Positions 33,820 to 43,154 are shown, numbered from the stretch's first letter. The stretch is DNA of 50,189 bases from SVFI01 sp964519385 (GCA_964519385.1 CAZFLR010000012.1:1-50189), one strand, 5' to 3'. A program made the numbers and translations. Notes: a model not told the origin generated them from the sequence alone.

Positions 33820-34398
33820 CTATTCCATCAGACCGGTCGGACTGTTTCCCGCCGCCATGTGGAACCATACCTTTCCTATAATGTTGTCCCGCGACACCGC
33901 CCCTATATTACCGGAACGGCTGTCCTCGCTGTTATTAATATTATCACCTAATGTAAAAAACTCATTACTTCCGAGTGTTACCGGATTTTCCGCAATACCC
34001 GCATCCTCTATTTTATCATACTCTGTTTCTTTATACAAAATATCATTGATATAAAGAAGTCCGTTTTTTATCTGAACCGTATCTCCGGATGCTGCCACCA
34101 CTCTTTTTACATAATAATGAGTATTTGCATTCCCGTTTGGAAGAAAAACAACCACATCCCCGACTTTTGGTGCAGTGACACGGTATATAAACCGGTTCAC
34201 AAGTATCTGCTGTCCGTTATAAAGCACCGGCTCCATGGACACACCGATGACACTTGTACGCATTCCGACACAGAAAATAATAACAAATGCCAGAACAGCC
34301 GCTGCTATCGTAATGAAAATATAACTCCATATCTCTCTCATCAGAGATGCACTAATCAGTTTTTTCTTCTGCCGAAAACTAAGACCTTTTTTTCTCAT
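33820..34398 (-). CDS. lepB: type I signal peptidase, second copy
   Basis: The 192-residue protein has a membrane segment at about 25-47 preceded by a basic cytoplasmic stretch. The catalytic Ser is in GVSMEPVL and the Lys in YYVKRVVAASGD; LGDNINNSEDSR follows. Its sequence is clearly different from the lepB at 32394-32933, so it is not a recent copy. Its ATG overlaps the stop of the upstream membrane gene by 4 nt (ATGA). It likely shares general secretion work with its neighbour or has a narrower substrate range. Confidence 0.93.
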   Translation of the reverse strand: MRKKGLSFRQKKKLISASLMREIWSYIFITIAAAVLAFVIIFCVGMRTSVIGVSMEPVLYNGQQILVNRFIYRVTAPKVGDVVVFLPNGNANTHYYVKRVVAASGDTVQIKNGLLYINDILYKETEYDKIEDAGIAENPVTLGSNEFFTLGDNINNSEDSRSGNIGAVSRDNIIGKVWFHMAAGNSPTGLME

Positions 34399-36416
34399 AC
34401 ACCGCTCCCTCCGGCCATATACACCTGCAAACGTAAATCTGCCTGCAACTGCGTTCCGTCTTTTTTCAATTCACCATACTTATAGACCTCAACAGGCATA
34501 TTATAATACGGAATTCCCAACCGGTTGTCCGGATCATCCTGTACGGTCTTAATCGTGAGTGAAAACCTCTCGTCCTCATCAATTTCAACCGTCTCAAAAC
34601 TCTTCGTATATTCCGAAACCCGTAAAATATCCTGACAGACTATCCTGTCCCTAAAGACAACTCCGCTCCGTTCTCCCTTAAGCTCGAGCTCATAAACAGC
34701 ACGGCTGTCCTCTTTTCTCTGCTGCTTGGTAAGCCACAGGTTAATTGTATCAAAAGATTTATTTGCCGTAAATGTCTGCTCGATGACACTGTCACCGTCA
34801 AAATACAGCGTGTCGTTTACCTTCGTTTGTGTCATCACCGGTCGCATTCCAGGCACTGCCTTCATATCTGCACCCTTCATCCAGGCAGCAGACAGAAGCA
34901 GACACACTCCTCCGAGCATACAGGTTTTCCATGTCTTCTTCTCCGAAACCGCACTCTGCATCCGGCAGATTCCGTCCGCTGCGCACATCTGCATCATGCC
35001 CCAGAAGGCAACGCTGTAATAAGGGTCCGCCTCCCATAAAATATAAAACATGACTCCGCCCGTAAAAATAAGAAGCGGAAACAACATCTTATCCGAAGCA
35101 AACGTTTTCCGGTGAAGCAGGGACTTTCCTATTCCCAGCATCATAAACACCAGAACCGTCATATAATACATCTGTTGTGCGAAGGTAAAAACAAAATTGC
35201 GTTCTCCCCAGATTATGTCATAAAACGAATCATAATACTGTACCTGCGGAACATAACCGTGATTTCCGTAGGACCATGTATATGTCATCTTGCGACCGGC
35301 AAGGCGAAGGCACCCGGACACACCCATTTCTTCGATTCTTGTCTGCAGGCGGAGCCAATCCGCCTCCTTCTTCTCTTCATACGTCGGGAAGGAAGATGTA
35401 TAATACACGTCCTCCTCATTTAACTCTCCCACTCCCTGGGCTCCCATCATAATCCAGTGCGCCGGAGGAAAACGATTCTCCTTAACCATCGCAGGAAGAA
35501 AGAAATCATACGATGCCATGAGCAACAGATACATCACCGCACCTCCGGCAAGCCATACAAGAAAAGATTTCAGGCACGCCTTATAATGCCTGAAAAAAGC
35601 CATGATAAGCATTGCTACAAAAACAATCACCATCGTTGCCCGGTATTCATACCCAAAGGCTGCCAGCATACCAAGTCCGAAGCACGCCCACGGCTTCATC
35701 CCGCGTTTCCACATTTTGATGATGCCCCATACCGTAATCGCCGTAATCAGCATGGCAATATTCGTTGTATAGTAGTAAATGCCCCACGAAATCAAACCGG
35801 GATTCAGCAAAAGCCAGAACAGTGATTTTTCTGCTGTCTCTTCCCCTCTCAATTCTTTGATTGCCGAAAAAACGATATACACGGAAGCATCCACACAGAT
35901 ACAGCTTATGATACACAGCACAACAGGCATCTGGGAAACAGCAACTCCCAGATGCGTGAACAGCCATACCAGAAATGTCGTGGTTATCAAAAAGCATCTC
36001 TGCTGCAGATTCATCTCAAAATAGGTAAGCTGAAACCATTCTTCCTGCCCGCTCACAATGCCGATTGCACTTACCAGCGTATCCGTATTATCCCAGCCCA
36101 GCAGAACACAATATCGGATTGCAATGTATAGCTGCAGTCCGAAAATCGCAGCCATCCAGCCTATATACAAAAGCTTCCTTATCCGCTTCTTCCGTCTCAA
36201 AATCACTTTCTGTAACAGGCAGCCCAGGATAATCACACAGCAAATCCCGGATATACTGACCACAAAAATTCCCGCATTCGTTCCGATACTCTCCGCCGTT
36301 CCTTTTAAATCCCAGTGGAGACATCCGAAGCCCCATATGATTACCAGAAAAACAAGTGCGATGATATTTACAGCCCAATAAATTCCGCCGCTTATATAGT
36401 GGTTGAGTTTCTTCAT
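34395..36416 (-). CDS. polytopic membrane protein, possible GT-C-type glycosyltransferase
   Basis: This protein has 673 residues from ATG 36416, with AAGGAG 6 nt upstream; a longer frame lacks an RBS. About eleven or more membrane segments occupy residues 8-520. A hydrophilic, beta-rich C-terminal part of about 150 residues follows. The first large loop carries an acidic motif (GWDNTDTLVS), where GT-C glycosyltransferases often have their catalytic Asp. This suggests a lipid-linked sugar transferase acting outside the membrane, but the similarity is only at the level of topology and this motif. It heads the operon that continues with lepB and rbgA, behind the rplS terminator and a candidate promoter. 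Confidence 0.6.
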   Translation of the reverse strand: MKKLNHYISGGIYWAVNIIALVFLVIIWGFGCLHWDLKGTAESIGTNAGIFVVSISGICCVIILGCLLQKVILRRKKRIRKLLYIGWMAAIFGLQLYIAIRYCVLLGWDNTDTLVSAIGIVSGQEEWFQLTYFEMNLQQRCFLITTTFLVWLFTHLGVAVSQMPVVLCIISCICVDASVYIVFSAIKELRGEETAEKSLFWLLLNPGLISWGIYYYTTNIAMLITAITVWGIIKMWKRGMKPWACFGLGMLAAFGYEYRATMVIVFVAMLIMAFFRHYKACLKSFLVWLAGGAVMYLLLMASYDFFLPAMVKENRFPPAHWIMMGAQGVGELNEEDVYYTSSFPTYEEKKEADWLRLQTRIEEMGVSGCLRLAGRKMTYTWSYGNHGYVPQVQYYDSFYDIIWGERNFVFTFAQQMYYMTVLVFMMLGIGKSLLHRKTFASDKMLFPLLIFTGGVMFYILWEADPYYSVAFWGMMQMCAADGICRMQSAVSEKKTWKTCMLGGVCLLLSAAWMKGADMKAVPGMRPVMTQTKVNDTLYFDGDSVIEQTFTANKSFDTINLWLTKQQRKEDSRAVYELELKGERSGVVFRDRIVCQDILRVSEYTKSFETVEIDEDERFSLTIKTVQDDPDNRLGIPYYNMPVEVYKYGELKKDGTQLQADLRLQVYMAGGSGV

Positions 36417-36451
36417 AGTCTTCTCCTTATCAGCCCTGTATCCACACATAT

Positions 36452-36480
36452 AATATACATCCTGAAAAGAAAAGGGACAA
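36452..36480 (-). promoter_or_regulatory. candidate promoter of the GT-C/lepB/rbgA operon
   Basis: TTGTCC (36480-36475) and TATATT (36457-36452) are 17 bases apart on the minus strand. The -35 element lies within the 3' arm of the rplS terminator stem. Confidence 0.45.
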
Positions 36481-36504
36481 GATACATGATGTATTTTGTC
36501 CCTT
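36463..36504 (-). terminator. rho-independent terminator after rplS
   Basis: AAGGGACAA plus ATACAT pair with ATGTAT plus TTGTCCCTT in a long stem. On the minus strand a T-rich run (TTTTCTTTT) follows. It lies 13 nt after the rplS stop. Confidence 0.85.
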
Positions 36505-36517
36505 ACATTCTTTTTGC

Positions 36518-36865
36518 CTATTTAACAAGCTCTTTAACTTTTGCTCTCTTACCTACACGGTCTCTTAAATAGTTAAGTTTTGCACGTCTTACCTTACCAC
36601 GTCTGATAACTTCAACCTTCTCAACATTCGGAGAATGTAATGGCCAGGTCTTTTCAACTCCTACACCATTTGAAGTCTTGCGTACTGTAAATGTCGCACG
36701 GTTGCTTCCGCCCTGAATTTTAAGAACTGTACCTTCAAAAACCTGAATTCTTTCACGGTTTCCCTCTTTGATTTTACCGTAAACCTTTACAGTATCACCA
36801 ACGTTGAACTGTGGCACATTCTCTTTTAACTGAGCTGCTTCGATTTCTTTAATAATTGCGTTCAT
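36518..36865 (-). CDS. rplS: 50S ribosomal protein L19
   Basis: This 115-residue protein is a typical L19, with VPQFNVGDTVKVYGKI and RIQVFEGTVLKIQGG near the middle and the basic C-terminal RVGKRAKVKE. L19 sits at the 30S-50S interface. ATG 36865 is preceded by AAGGAG. It usually follows trmD directly; here two exporter genes separate them, and rplS has its own promoter (36942-36970) and terminator. Confidence 0.98.
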   Translation of the reverse strand: MNAIIKEIEAAQLKENVPQFNVGDTVKVYGKIKEGNRERIQVFEGTVLKIQGGSNRATFTVRKTSNGVGVEKTWPLHSPNVEKVEVIRRGKVRRAKLNYLRDRVGKRAKVKELVK

Positions 36866-36941
36866 TGTGTATCTCCTTCCATATTGGATGTTCTTAATAC
36901 AAACAGTAACAGAGGACCATCTCTTTTTTCACAACGTTAGT

Positions 36942-36970
36942 ATATTAGCATAACACCGGCCAAAATGCAA
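36942..36970 (-). promoter_or_regulatory. predicted promoter of rplS
   Basis: TTGCAT (36970-36965), 17 bases, then TAATAT (36947-36942) with a TG one base before the -10. The 5' leader before the rplS start is about 70 nt, which could hold an autoregulatory structure though I see no clear one. Confidence 0.65.
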
Positions 36971-36973
36971 GCA

Positions 36974-39001
36974 TTAATTTTTCTTCTCCGGCGCCGTCAC
37001 CGGCCGCTTCTTCAGCAGCATCCAGCCCGCCACAGACAGAAGGATTCCGACGGCAGTTACCATCAGTATCTCCGAAACGCTTAGGCTCTCCTTCATCAGC
37101 ACCGGAAACAGTCTTCCAATCTGCTTTGGATACAGTGAAATGAGTACCGAAACCAGATTGTTCAAAAAATGCATACACATAGAAACATAAATGCTTCCGG
37201 TCATATATGCAGCAATCGTAAAAGCAAGGCCGATAATGCCGATTGTAAACATCTTAATAAGGCTCATATGATAAGCTGCAAAAACAAACGTTGTCACTGC
37301 AATTGCCATCACCGGTCTGCATTTTTCCCTCAGAGTACCCATCAGGAATCCTCTGAACAATAACTCTTCCCCTATGGCAGGCATTGCAGCCATCACAAAA
37401 ATAATCAGCCACGTCGGCTGTCCCTTTATCATGTCATCGATTGCCTGCAGGCTCTCCGCGCTCTGCGGAAATACCGGTGTCAGCAATGCTCCGAGGATAA
37501 GTGCAAACAGCAGACCTGCAGCCGCAAGACAGATTCCTCCCAGCAATCCTCTTATGTCAGGGACTTTAAACGAAAACAGCTTCTTTGCATCCGACTTCAT
37601 ATACCAGGCATAAACCAGCGGGCAAATCAGAATAAATGCCTGCTGGACCGCCACTCCGCCAAATCCGAGTTTTATCTGTGCATACGTTCCACCGTACAGG
37701 ATAAGCAACAGCACAATACACATCAGAAGGACAATGTCACCGATGCCAGGCATCTGCTTATCTTTCATGTCACTCCGTTTATCAAAAAGTTTGACGCTGC
37801 CAAATCCCTCCGAAAACAATACGGCTTCGCTGTTATAAATCCGTCCGAGCACCATAATTGCCAGTAAGCTGTATGCAACATTCGACACCAGCACGACACC
37901 GAACAGGGCATAATTGTAATTAAACTCGAAAAGTCCTGCCACAAGCAGAGCCACGTTAACCACGGGAATTGCCGCTGTCTGCGCTGTCAGTTCCACATCC
38001 GGAAGCATTGGCGCGTATCCGGCAAACATAAACACAAGCATAACCGGCGTTGCATAATTATTTGCCTCCTTGAAGTTCTTGGCAAACACGCAGGTACACA
38101 TGCAGACTGCGGTCACAAAAAGCGCGAACACCATCATGACAAGTATGGTAAATAAAATTCCCGGAATAAACACGGAAAAATCAATGGATATGTTGATATC
38201 CGCCGACGACGCAAGCGAGCTCGTGACGAGAAATGCCATCGCCGCGCCCATGGAAATCACGTTCAATATTGCCGAGACACAGGCAATGCACGAAACTGCC
38301 AGAAACTTACTCATAATCATCTCAAAATTAGTCACCGGAAGGGTCAGAAGAGTTTCCAGCGTTCCTCTTTCCTTTTCCCCCGCCGTCACATCAATTGCCG
38401 GATAAATCGCTCCCAGAAGTATCATGGTGATAATAAAAAACGGCATCATCATACCTATCATACTTCCGATGGACTCCTCCGCAGATGATAAATCCTGCTC
38501 TGACACGGTAATCGGATTCAGTATTTCCTCTGCGTTGAGACCCTTTTCCTCAATCTGCTGTTTTGTAAGCGACGATTTATAAACGGCAAGTGCTGCCTTA
38601 AGTGCATTTGCTGCCGTAGACGAGCGATCCTTTGCCGAGAGATAATGAATACAGACCTCATCCTCTTCGCTCATGCTTACATAAGCATCTATTTCCTCCG
38701 CCTCAAGCTCCTCCCTGCAGGAATCCGACTCCACAATCTCAAGCTTATATCCGATTTCCTCCGTGTTTTCTTTGCAGATTTTCTCAATCTCGCTCTCCAG
38801 TCCGCTGCAATCCTCAAATGCTGCCACATAGGTCTTCTCTTCCTGACTCTGGATAATTGCAGAACTTAAGAGTGCCACTCCGACAATCAGTAGAGGATAA
38901 AGAACCAGAGGAAGAAGAACCATCATAATCATCGTCTTACGGTCCCTCAGAATATCACGGATTTCCCGTTTAAACAGTGCTCCCGTCCGCTTTATATTCA
39001 T
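36974..39001 (-). CDS. ABC-2 permease fused to CPBP intramembrane protease
   Basis: The 675-residue protein has a NatB-type ABC-2 permease half (about 1-430): basic N-terminus, first membrane segment near 28-47, a soluble loop of about 140 residues, then several membrane segments with AGEKERGTLETLL, the typical ABC-2 contact motif. The C-terminal half (about 440-665) is a CPBP/CAAX-protease-like domain with GEELLFRGF (EExxxR), FAAYH and MHFLNN motifs, all intact. It likely exports Na+, drugs or a peptide and may process a membrane substrate. The ATG overlaps the ATPase gene by 4 nt. Confidence 0.88.
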   Translation of the reverse strand: MNIKRTGALFKREIRDILRDRKTMIMMVLLPLVLYPLLIVGVALLSSAIIQSQEEKTYVAAFEDCSGLESEIEKICKENTEEIGYKLEIVESDSCREELEAEEIDAYVSMSEEDEVCIHYLSAKDRSSTAANALKAALAVYKSSLTKQQIEEKGLNAEEILNPITVSEQDLSSAEESIGSMIGMMMPFFIITMILLGAIYPAIDVTAGEKERGTLETLLTLPVTNFEMIMSKFLAVSCIACVSAILNVISMGAAMAFLVTSSLASSADINISIDFSVFIPGILFTILVMMVFALFVTAVCMCTCVFAKNFKEANNYATPVMLVFMFAGYAPMLPDVELTAQTAAIPVVNVALLVAGLFEFNYNYALFGVVLVSNVAYSLLAIMVLGRIYNSEAVLFSEGFGSVKLFDKRSDMKDKQMPGIGDIVLLMCIVLLLILYGGTYAQIKLGFGGVAVQQAFILICPLVYAWYMKSDAKKLFSFKVPDIRGLLGGICLAAAGLLFALILGALLTPVFPQSAESLQAIDDMIKGQPTWLIIFVMAAMPAIGEELLFRGFLMGTLREKCRPVMAIAVTTFVFAAYHMSLIKMFTIGIIGLAFTIAAYMTGSIYVSMCMHFLNNLVSVLISLYPKQIGRLFPVLMKESLSVSEILMVTAVGILLSVAGWMLLKKRPVTAPEKKN

Positions 39002-39801
39002 GACTTCTCCACCTCCTTCATCACAAAGTGAAATGCCTCACGAAGATTTTTTGCGCCGCATGCTTCCATAATCTCCTCAGGGCTTCCTTCCCTGACGACC
39101 TTTCCCTGATATATCATCAATATCCTGTCACACAAAAACTGCGCCTCCTCCAGATAATGGGTGGAATAAAGCACTGTTTTCCCCCGTTCCTTCTGCTCCT
39201 TCATGAAGCTTACAATCGCATCGGCACTTAAAATATCCAGACCGAGCGTCGGCTCATCAAAGATATAAATATCCGGTTCATGTATCAGGCATCTTGCAAT
39301 TGATGCTCTCTGTGTCTGTCCCGTCGATAATTTCTCGATACGGTTATCAATAAAGCCTTCCATATCAAGAACCTCACTGATACGTGCAATTCTTTCTTCC
39401 GCTTCCGTTTTGCCGATACCGTAAATTTCCGCCAGCATATAAAGCATTTCACGCGTACTCATGCGATGATACAGTCTGGTATTTCCTGAGAGGTAGCCGA
39501 TGGATTTCTTTAAATCTACCGGATCTGTCAGTATTTCCCCTTCTTTATTCTTGATGGAAACCTTTCCCTGCGTAGGCTCCATCAGAGACCCCAGCATGCG
39601 AAGAAGTGTTGTCTTACCTGCACCGTTCGGGCCAAGAATTCCCAGAATTTCTCCCTGTTCCACGGAAAACGATACATGATTGACCGCATAAAAGGTTTCT
39701 TTTTTTCCGATTTTCTTTTGTTTTTTTCCAAAAGTTGTTTTCGCGCTCCCGCTCATCACAGTACGTTCAAACTGTTTGCACAAATCATCCGCAATAATCA
39801 T
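38998..39801 (-). CDS. ABC transporter ATPase, partner of the ABC-2/CPBP permease
   Basis: The protein has 267 residues from ATG 39801, which follows GGAGGAG; a longer frame at 39822 overlaps this site. Walker A is GPNGAGKTT, the signature is LSTGQTQRA, and Walker B is IYIFDEPTLGLD, followed by the H-loop TH. It is of the NatA type, with 4-nt overlap to its permease gene. Its start lies inside the end of trmD (17 nt overlap), so the exporter is tied to trmD expression. Confidence 0.93.
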   Translation of the reverse strand: MIIADDLCKQFERTVMSGSAKTTFGKKQKKIGKKETFYAVNHVSFSVEQGEILGILGPNGAGKTTLLRMLGSLMEPTQGKVSIKNKEGEILTDPVDLKKSIGYLSGNTRLYHRMSTREMLYMLAEIYGIGKTEAEERIARISEVLDMEGFIDNRIEKLSTGQTQRASIARCLIHEPDIYIFDEPTLGLDILSADAIVSFMKEQKERGKTVLYSTHYLEEAQFLCDRILMIYQGKVVREGSPEEIMEACGAKNLREAFHFVMKEVEKS

Positions 39802-40510
39802 GCTCTCTCCTCCATTTTTCATACAAATCCGGTCTGCGCTCCTTCGTGCGCTTCAGAGATTCTTCCAGTTGCCATTTTTCAATCAGCTTATGATTTCCCG
39901 ACAAAAGTACGGGCGGAACCTCCTTATCACGCCACACCTGCGGACGTGAATACTGTGGATGCTCCAGCAGACCGTTTCCAAACGAATCCGTCACCGCTGA
40001 CTCATCATTGTTAAGCACTCCCGGAACCAGTCTTGCAATGGCATCCACCATCACCATCGCCGGAAGCTCTCCTCCCGTCAGCACATAATCGCCGATAGAA
40101 ACGTAATCTGTGACAACCTCCTCAAGCACTCTTTCATCAATGCCCTCGTAATGTCCGCACAGAAGCACCAGATCTTCCTCTTTTGCAAATTCCTGCGCCA
40201 TCTTCTGATTGAACACGGCTCCCTGTGGTGTCACATAAACAACACGAACTTTTTTCTCTTTTCCCCTGTTTTCTTCTATTTTGGCAAGCACCGCCTGTAC
40301 GCAGTCATACACCGGCTGTGCCTGCATCAGCATTCCCGCTCCCGGACCGTATGTATAATCATCCACCTTCTGATGCTTATTGGTCGTATAATCTCTGATA
40401 TTGACCGCCTCTGCCCGGATGCAGCCCTTCTGCATCGCCCGTCCGAGGATGCTCGTTCCTAGACCTTCCATAATCATCTCCGGGAACAGTGTAAGTACAT
40501 GAAAAAACAT
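39785..40510 (-). CDS. trmD: tRNA (guanine-37-N1)-methyltransferase
   Basis: This 241-residue SPOUT methyltransferase has YTYGPGAGMLMQ, the knot-loop segments LCGHYEGIDERV and SIGDYVLTGGELP, and the C-terminal RRPDLYEKW. It methylates G37 of tRNA to prevent frameshifting. It follows rimM by 11 nt, as usual. The last 17 nt overlap the start of the ABC ATPase gene. The ATG at 40510 is preceded by AGGAGGATATGAC. Confidence 0.97.
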   Translation of the reverse strand: MFFHVLTLFPEMIMEGLGTSILGRAMQKGCIRAEAVNIRDYTTNKHQKVDDYTYGPGAGMLMQAQPVYDCVQAVLAKIEENRGKEKKVRVVYVTPQGAVFNQKMAQEFAKEEDLVLLCGHYEGIDERVLEEVVTDYVSIGDYVLTGGELPAMVMVDAIARLVPGVLNNDESAVTDSFGNGLLEHPQYSRPQVWRDKEVPPVLLSGNHKLIEKWQLEESLKRTKERRPDLYEKWRREHDYCG

Positions 40511-40521
40511 GTCATATCCTC

Positions 40522-41031
40522 CTAATCCAATAATCCCGGCATAATATAAACGGTTACCCTGCGCTCTGCCATATCAACACTGCGCACGCAGTCCTTAATT
40601 GCCGGAAACAGATGTTCCTTCCCTTCCGGTGTTTTGACCACATACACATCATTTGCCCCGGTCTGAATTACATCTATGAGCTCACCGATTCCGGCTCCGC
40701 CTTCCTCGACAACCTCCATTCCGATTAAATCCGCAATAAAATATTCATCTTTCTCACACTTCACCGCGTTCTCCCGCGTCACATAAAGCCCGCAGTTTTT
40801 GTACTGTGCAATATCGTCAATGCTGTCAAAGCCTTCAAACTTGAGAATCACAAACTGTTTAAAAAATTTGGTGCTCTCCACCGTGACATCGACAGGTCCC
40901 GACGGTGTTTCAAGTATATACTTCTTATTTTTTTTAAATCGTCTGACATCATCCGTCATAGGAAACACCTTCACTTCACCGCGTACACCGTGTGTAGATG
41001 TCAAAACGCCTACCTGCAATAATTCTTCCAT
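40522..41031 (-). CDS. rimM: 16S rRNA processing protein RimM
   Basis: The protein has 169 residues from ATG 41031 (MEELLQVG), with AAGGAG 6 nt upstream. A longer frame at 41058 lacks an RBS. The N-terminal RimM domain has GVLTSTHGVRGEVKVFP, followed by a PRC-barrel-like half (YFIADLIGMEVV..GELIDV, NDVYVV, HLFPAIKDCV). It aids 30S maturation, binding S19. It has its own promoter just upstream, after the khpA terminator. Confidence 0.96.
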   Translation of the reverse strand: MEELLQVGVLTSTHGVRGEVKVFPMTDDVRRFKKNKKYILETPSGPVDVTVESTKFFKQFVILKFEGFDSIDDIAQYKNCGLYVTRENAVKCEKDEYFIADLIGMEVVEEGGAGIGELIDVIQTGANDVYVVKTPEGKEHLFPAIKDCVRSVDMAERRVTVYIMPGLLD

Positions 41032-41062
41032 ATCGCACTCCTTTTTCATAACATACATATAG

Positions 41063-41092
41063 ATTATATAACAAACAGCATCTGTTTCTCAA
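41063..41092 (-). promoter_or_regulatory. predicted promoter of rimM
   Basis: TTGAGA (41092-41087), 18 bases, then the consensus TATAAT (41068-41063) on the minus strand, about 30 nt before the rimM RBS. Confidence 0.65.
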
Positions 41093-41132
41093 CTTTTATT
41101 TCAGAGGTCGGACTGCCAACCGGTATTTGCAC

Positions 41133-41160
41133 AAAAAAATCCGGGGTCTCTGCCCCGGAT
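41133..41160 (-). terminator. rho-independent terminator after khpA
   Basis: AATCCGGGG and CCCCGGATT pair around a six-base loop, and seven T residues follow on the minus strand. It closes the rpsP-khpA transcript. Confidence 0.92.
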
Positions 41161-41166
41161 TCCTTT

Positions 41167-41394
41167 TTAGATAATCTCAACATTCACTTTCTTATTTTCT
41201 CCGACAGAAGCTGCTTTTACAACCGCGCGGATAGCCTTGGCAATTCTACCCTGCTTTCCGATTACCTTACCCATGTCAGAAGGTGCCACATGTAATTCCA
41301 CTGTGATATTCTTTCCTTCTTCTTTTTCGGTTACTACCACTTCGTCAGGGTTGTCAACAAGTGCTTTTGCGATTACTTCAACTAACTCTTTCAT
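41167..41394 (-). CDS. khpA: KH-domain RNA-binding protein KhpA (YlqC)
   Basis: This 75-residue protein is a single KH domain: helix MKELVEVIAKALVDNP, strand NITVELHVAP, then GKVIGKQGRIAKAIR with the GxxG RNA-binding loop. It belongs to the KhpA/YlqC family, which partners with KhpB in RNA control of cell division in streptococci. It lies between rpsP and rimM, its usual place, and ends at a strong terminator. GGAGGTGG is just upstream of ATG 41394. Confidence 0.96.
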   Translation of the reverse strand: MKELVEVIAKALVDNPDEVVVTEKEEGKNITVELHVAPSDMGKVIGKQGRIAKAIRAVVKAASVGENKKVNVEII

Positions 41395-41423
41395 AATCCA
41401 CCTCCAAAAGCGTTATGACAAAA

Positions 41424-41669
41424 TTATTTTACAATTCCTGCCTGTTTGAAAATCTTGTTAACAACTTCTGTAGGCTGAGCACCGTTTGCTAACCATTTTT
41501 TAGCAAGCTCCTCATCAACCTTGAATGAGCTTGGATCTGTTGTCGGATCGTATGTTCCGATTTCTTCGATACATCTTCCGTCTCTCGGGGATCTTGAATC
41601 AGCTACTACGATTCTGTAAAAAGGAGCTTTCTTCTGTCCCATTCTTCTTAATCTGATTTTTACTGCCAT
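41424..41669 (-). CDS. rpsP: 30S ribosomal protein S16
   Basis: The 81-residue protein is a typical S16: AVKIRLRRMGQKKAPFYRIV at the N-terminus, DSRSPRDGR, and EIGTYDP. It is a primary binding protein for 16S rRNA assembly. It lies between ffh and khpA, with GGGAGG upstream of ATG 41669. No terminator is visible in the 105 bases after ffh, so it is probably co-transcribed with ffh. Confidence 0.98.
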   Translation of the reverse strand: MAVKIRLRRMGQKKAPFYRIVVADSRSPRDGRCIEEIGTYDPTTDPSSFKVDEELAKKWLANGAQPTEVVNKIFKQAGIVK

Positions 41670-41774
41670 TTCTTTGTACCTCCAAATGTGTATTGTGTTT
41701 ATTGGTTTATATCTGAATAGAAATCATCCTCATATACGGACAAATCTCTAATCTTCACCTATGCTCCGCAGCCG

Positions 41775-43154
41775 TCAGAAAGGAAATCTTCTGCCTCCGC
41801 CAAGACCGCCCATTCCCGGGAAGCCTCCCATCATGCCTTTTCTTCCTTTTTTTCCGCTAAACTGTTTCATCATCTTCTGCATCTGTTCAAACTGCTTGAC
41901 AAAACGGTTTACCACTGCAATATCCACGCCTGCACCTTTGGCTATCCGGTGCTTACGGCTCGGATTGAGAAGTTTCGGATTGCGACGCTCCTCCAGCGTC
42001 ATGGAAAGCACAATCGCCTCCATCCGCGCCATCTGTTTCTCATCGACGGCTCCTTCGATATCTGCTGCATTGATTCCCATGCCCGGCAGCATACTCATAA
42101 TGGAAGCAAGACCTCCCATATTGCGCATCTGCTTCATGCTTTCCAGGTAATCTTCAAAATCAAACTTACCCTTCTTCATCTTCGCAGCCATCTGTTTTTC
42201 TTTCTCTTCATCGATTTCGATGTTTTCCTGCGCTTTCTCGATAAGCGTCAGCACATCACCCATGCCCAGGATTCTGTTTGCCATCCGATCCGGATAAAAC
42301 TGCTCCAAATCGGAAAGCTTTTCACCCATACCTGCATAAAAAATCGGTTTCCCGGTTACGGCCTTTACCGAAAGTGCTGCCCCGCCTCTGGAATCACCGT
42401 CCATCTTGGATAGAATCACTCCGTCAATGCCGACCTTTTCATCAAATTCCTTAGCCACATTGACTGCATCCTGACCTGTCATTACATCCACGACAAGAAT
42501 TGTCTGGTGAACCTCTACATTTGCTTTGATTTCCTGAAGTTCTGACATCATGGCTTCATCAATATGAAGCCGTCCTGCCGTATCCAGAATGACAAGATTA
42601 TGTCCGTTCTTCTGTGCATGCTCTAAAGCCGCTTTGGCGATATCCACCGGTCTGTGATTTTCTCCCATGGAAAATACTTCCACGCCCTGTTTCTCACCGT
42701 TTACCTGAAGCTGTCTGATGGCAGCCGGCCGGTACACATCACATGCAACGAGAAGACACTTTTTGCCTTTTACTTTATATTTACCTGCCAGCTTGGCAGT
42801 TGTGGTTGTCTTACCTGCACCCTGAAGACCGCACATCATCAAAACCGTGATTGACTTGCCCGGCTGAAGCTGAATTTCAGCCCCCTCACTTCCCATGAGG
42901 TTCACAAGCTCTTCATTTACAATCTTGATAACCATCTGTCCCGGATTCAGTCCGTTCATCACGTCTGCACCCACGGCCCTCTCTTCCACAGTCTTAACAA
43001 ACTGCTTTACCACCTTGAAGTTTACATCCGCTTCCAGAAGCGCGATTTTCACTTCCTTGAGTGCTGTCTTGACATCCTCCTCCGTCAGACGGCCCTTGCT
43101 CCGAAGATTTTTAAATACATTTTGCAATTTTTCAGTTAAGTTTTCAAATGCCAT
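41775..43154 (-). CDS. ffh: signal recognition particle GTPase
   Basis: This 459-residue protein has the N domain (1-85), G domain with GLQGAGKTTT, DTAGRLH and SKMDGD, and the Met-rich M domain that binds signal sequences and 4.5S RNA. It ends in a Gly-rich tail with many Gly and Met residues. It targets nascent membrane proteins to FtsY. It is 3 nt after ylxM, its usual partner. No 4.5S RNA gene was found nearby. Confidence 0.98.
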   Translation of the reverse strand: MAFENLTEKLQNVFKNLRSKGRLTEEDVKTALKEVKIALLEADVNFKVVKQFVKTVEERAVGADVMNGLNPGQMVIKIVNEELVNLMGSEGAEIQLQPGKSITVLMMCGLQGAGKTTTTAKLAGKYKVKGKKCLLVACDVYRPAAIRQLQVNGEKQGVEVFSMGENHRPVDIAKAALEHAQKNGHNLVILDTAGRLHIDEAMMSELQEIKANVEVHQTILVVDVMTGQDAVNVAKEFDEKVGIDGVILSKMDGDSRGGAALSVKAVTGKPIFYAGMGEKLSDLEQFYPDRMANRILGMGDVLTLIEKAQENIEIDEEKEKQMAAKMKKGKFDFEDYLESMKQMRNMGGLASIMSMLPGMGINAADIEGAVDEKQMARMEAIVLSMTLEERRNPKLLNPSRKHRIAKGAGVDIAVVNRFVKQFEQMQKMMKQFSGKKGRKGMMGGFPGMGGLGGGRRFPF

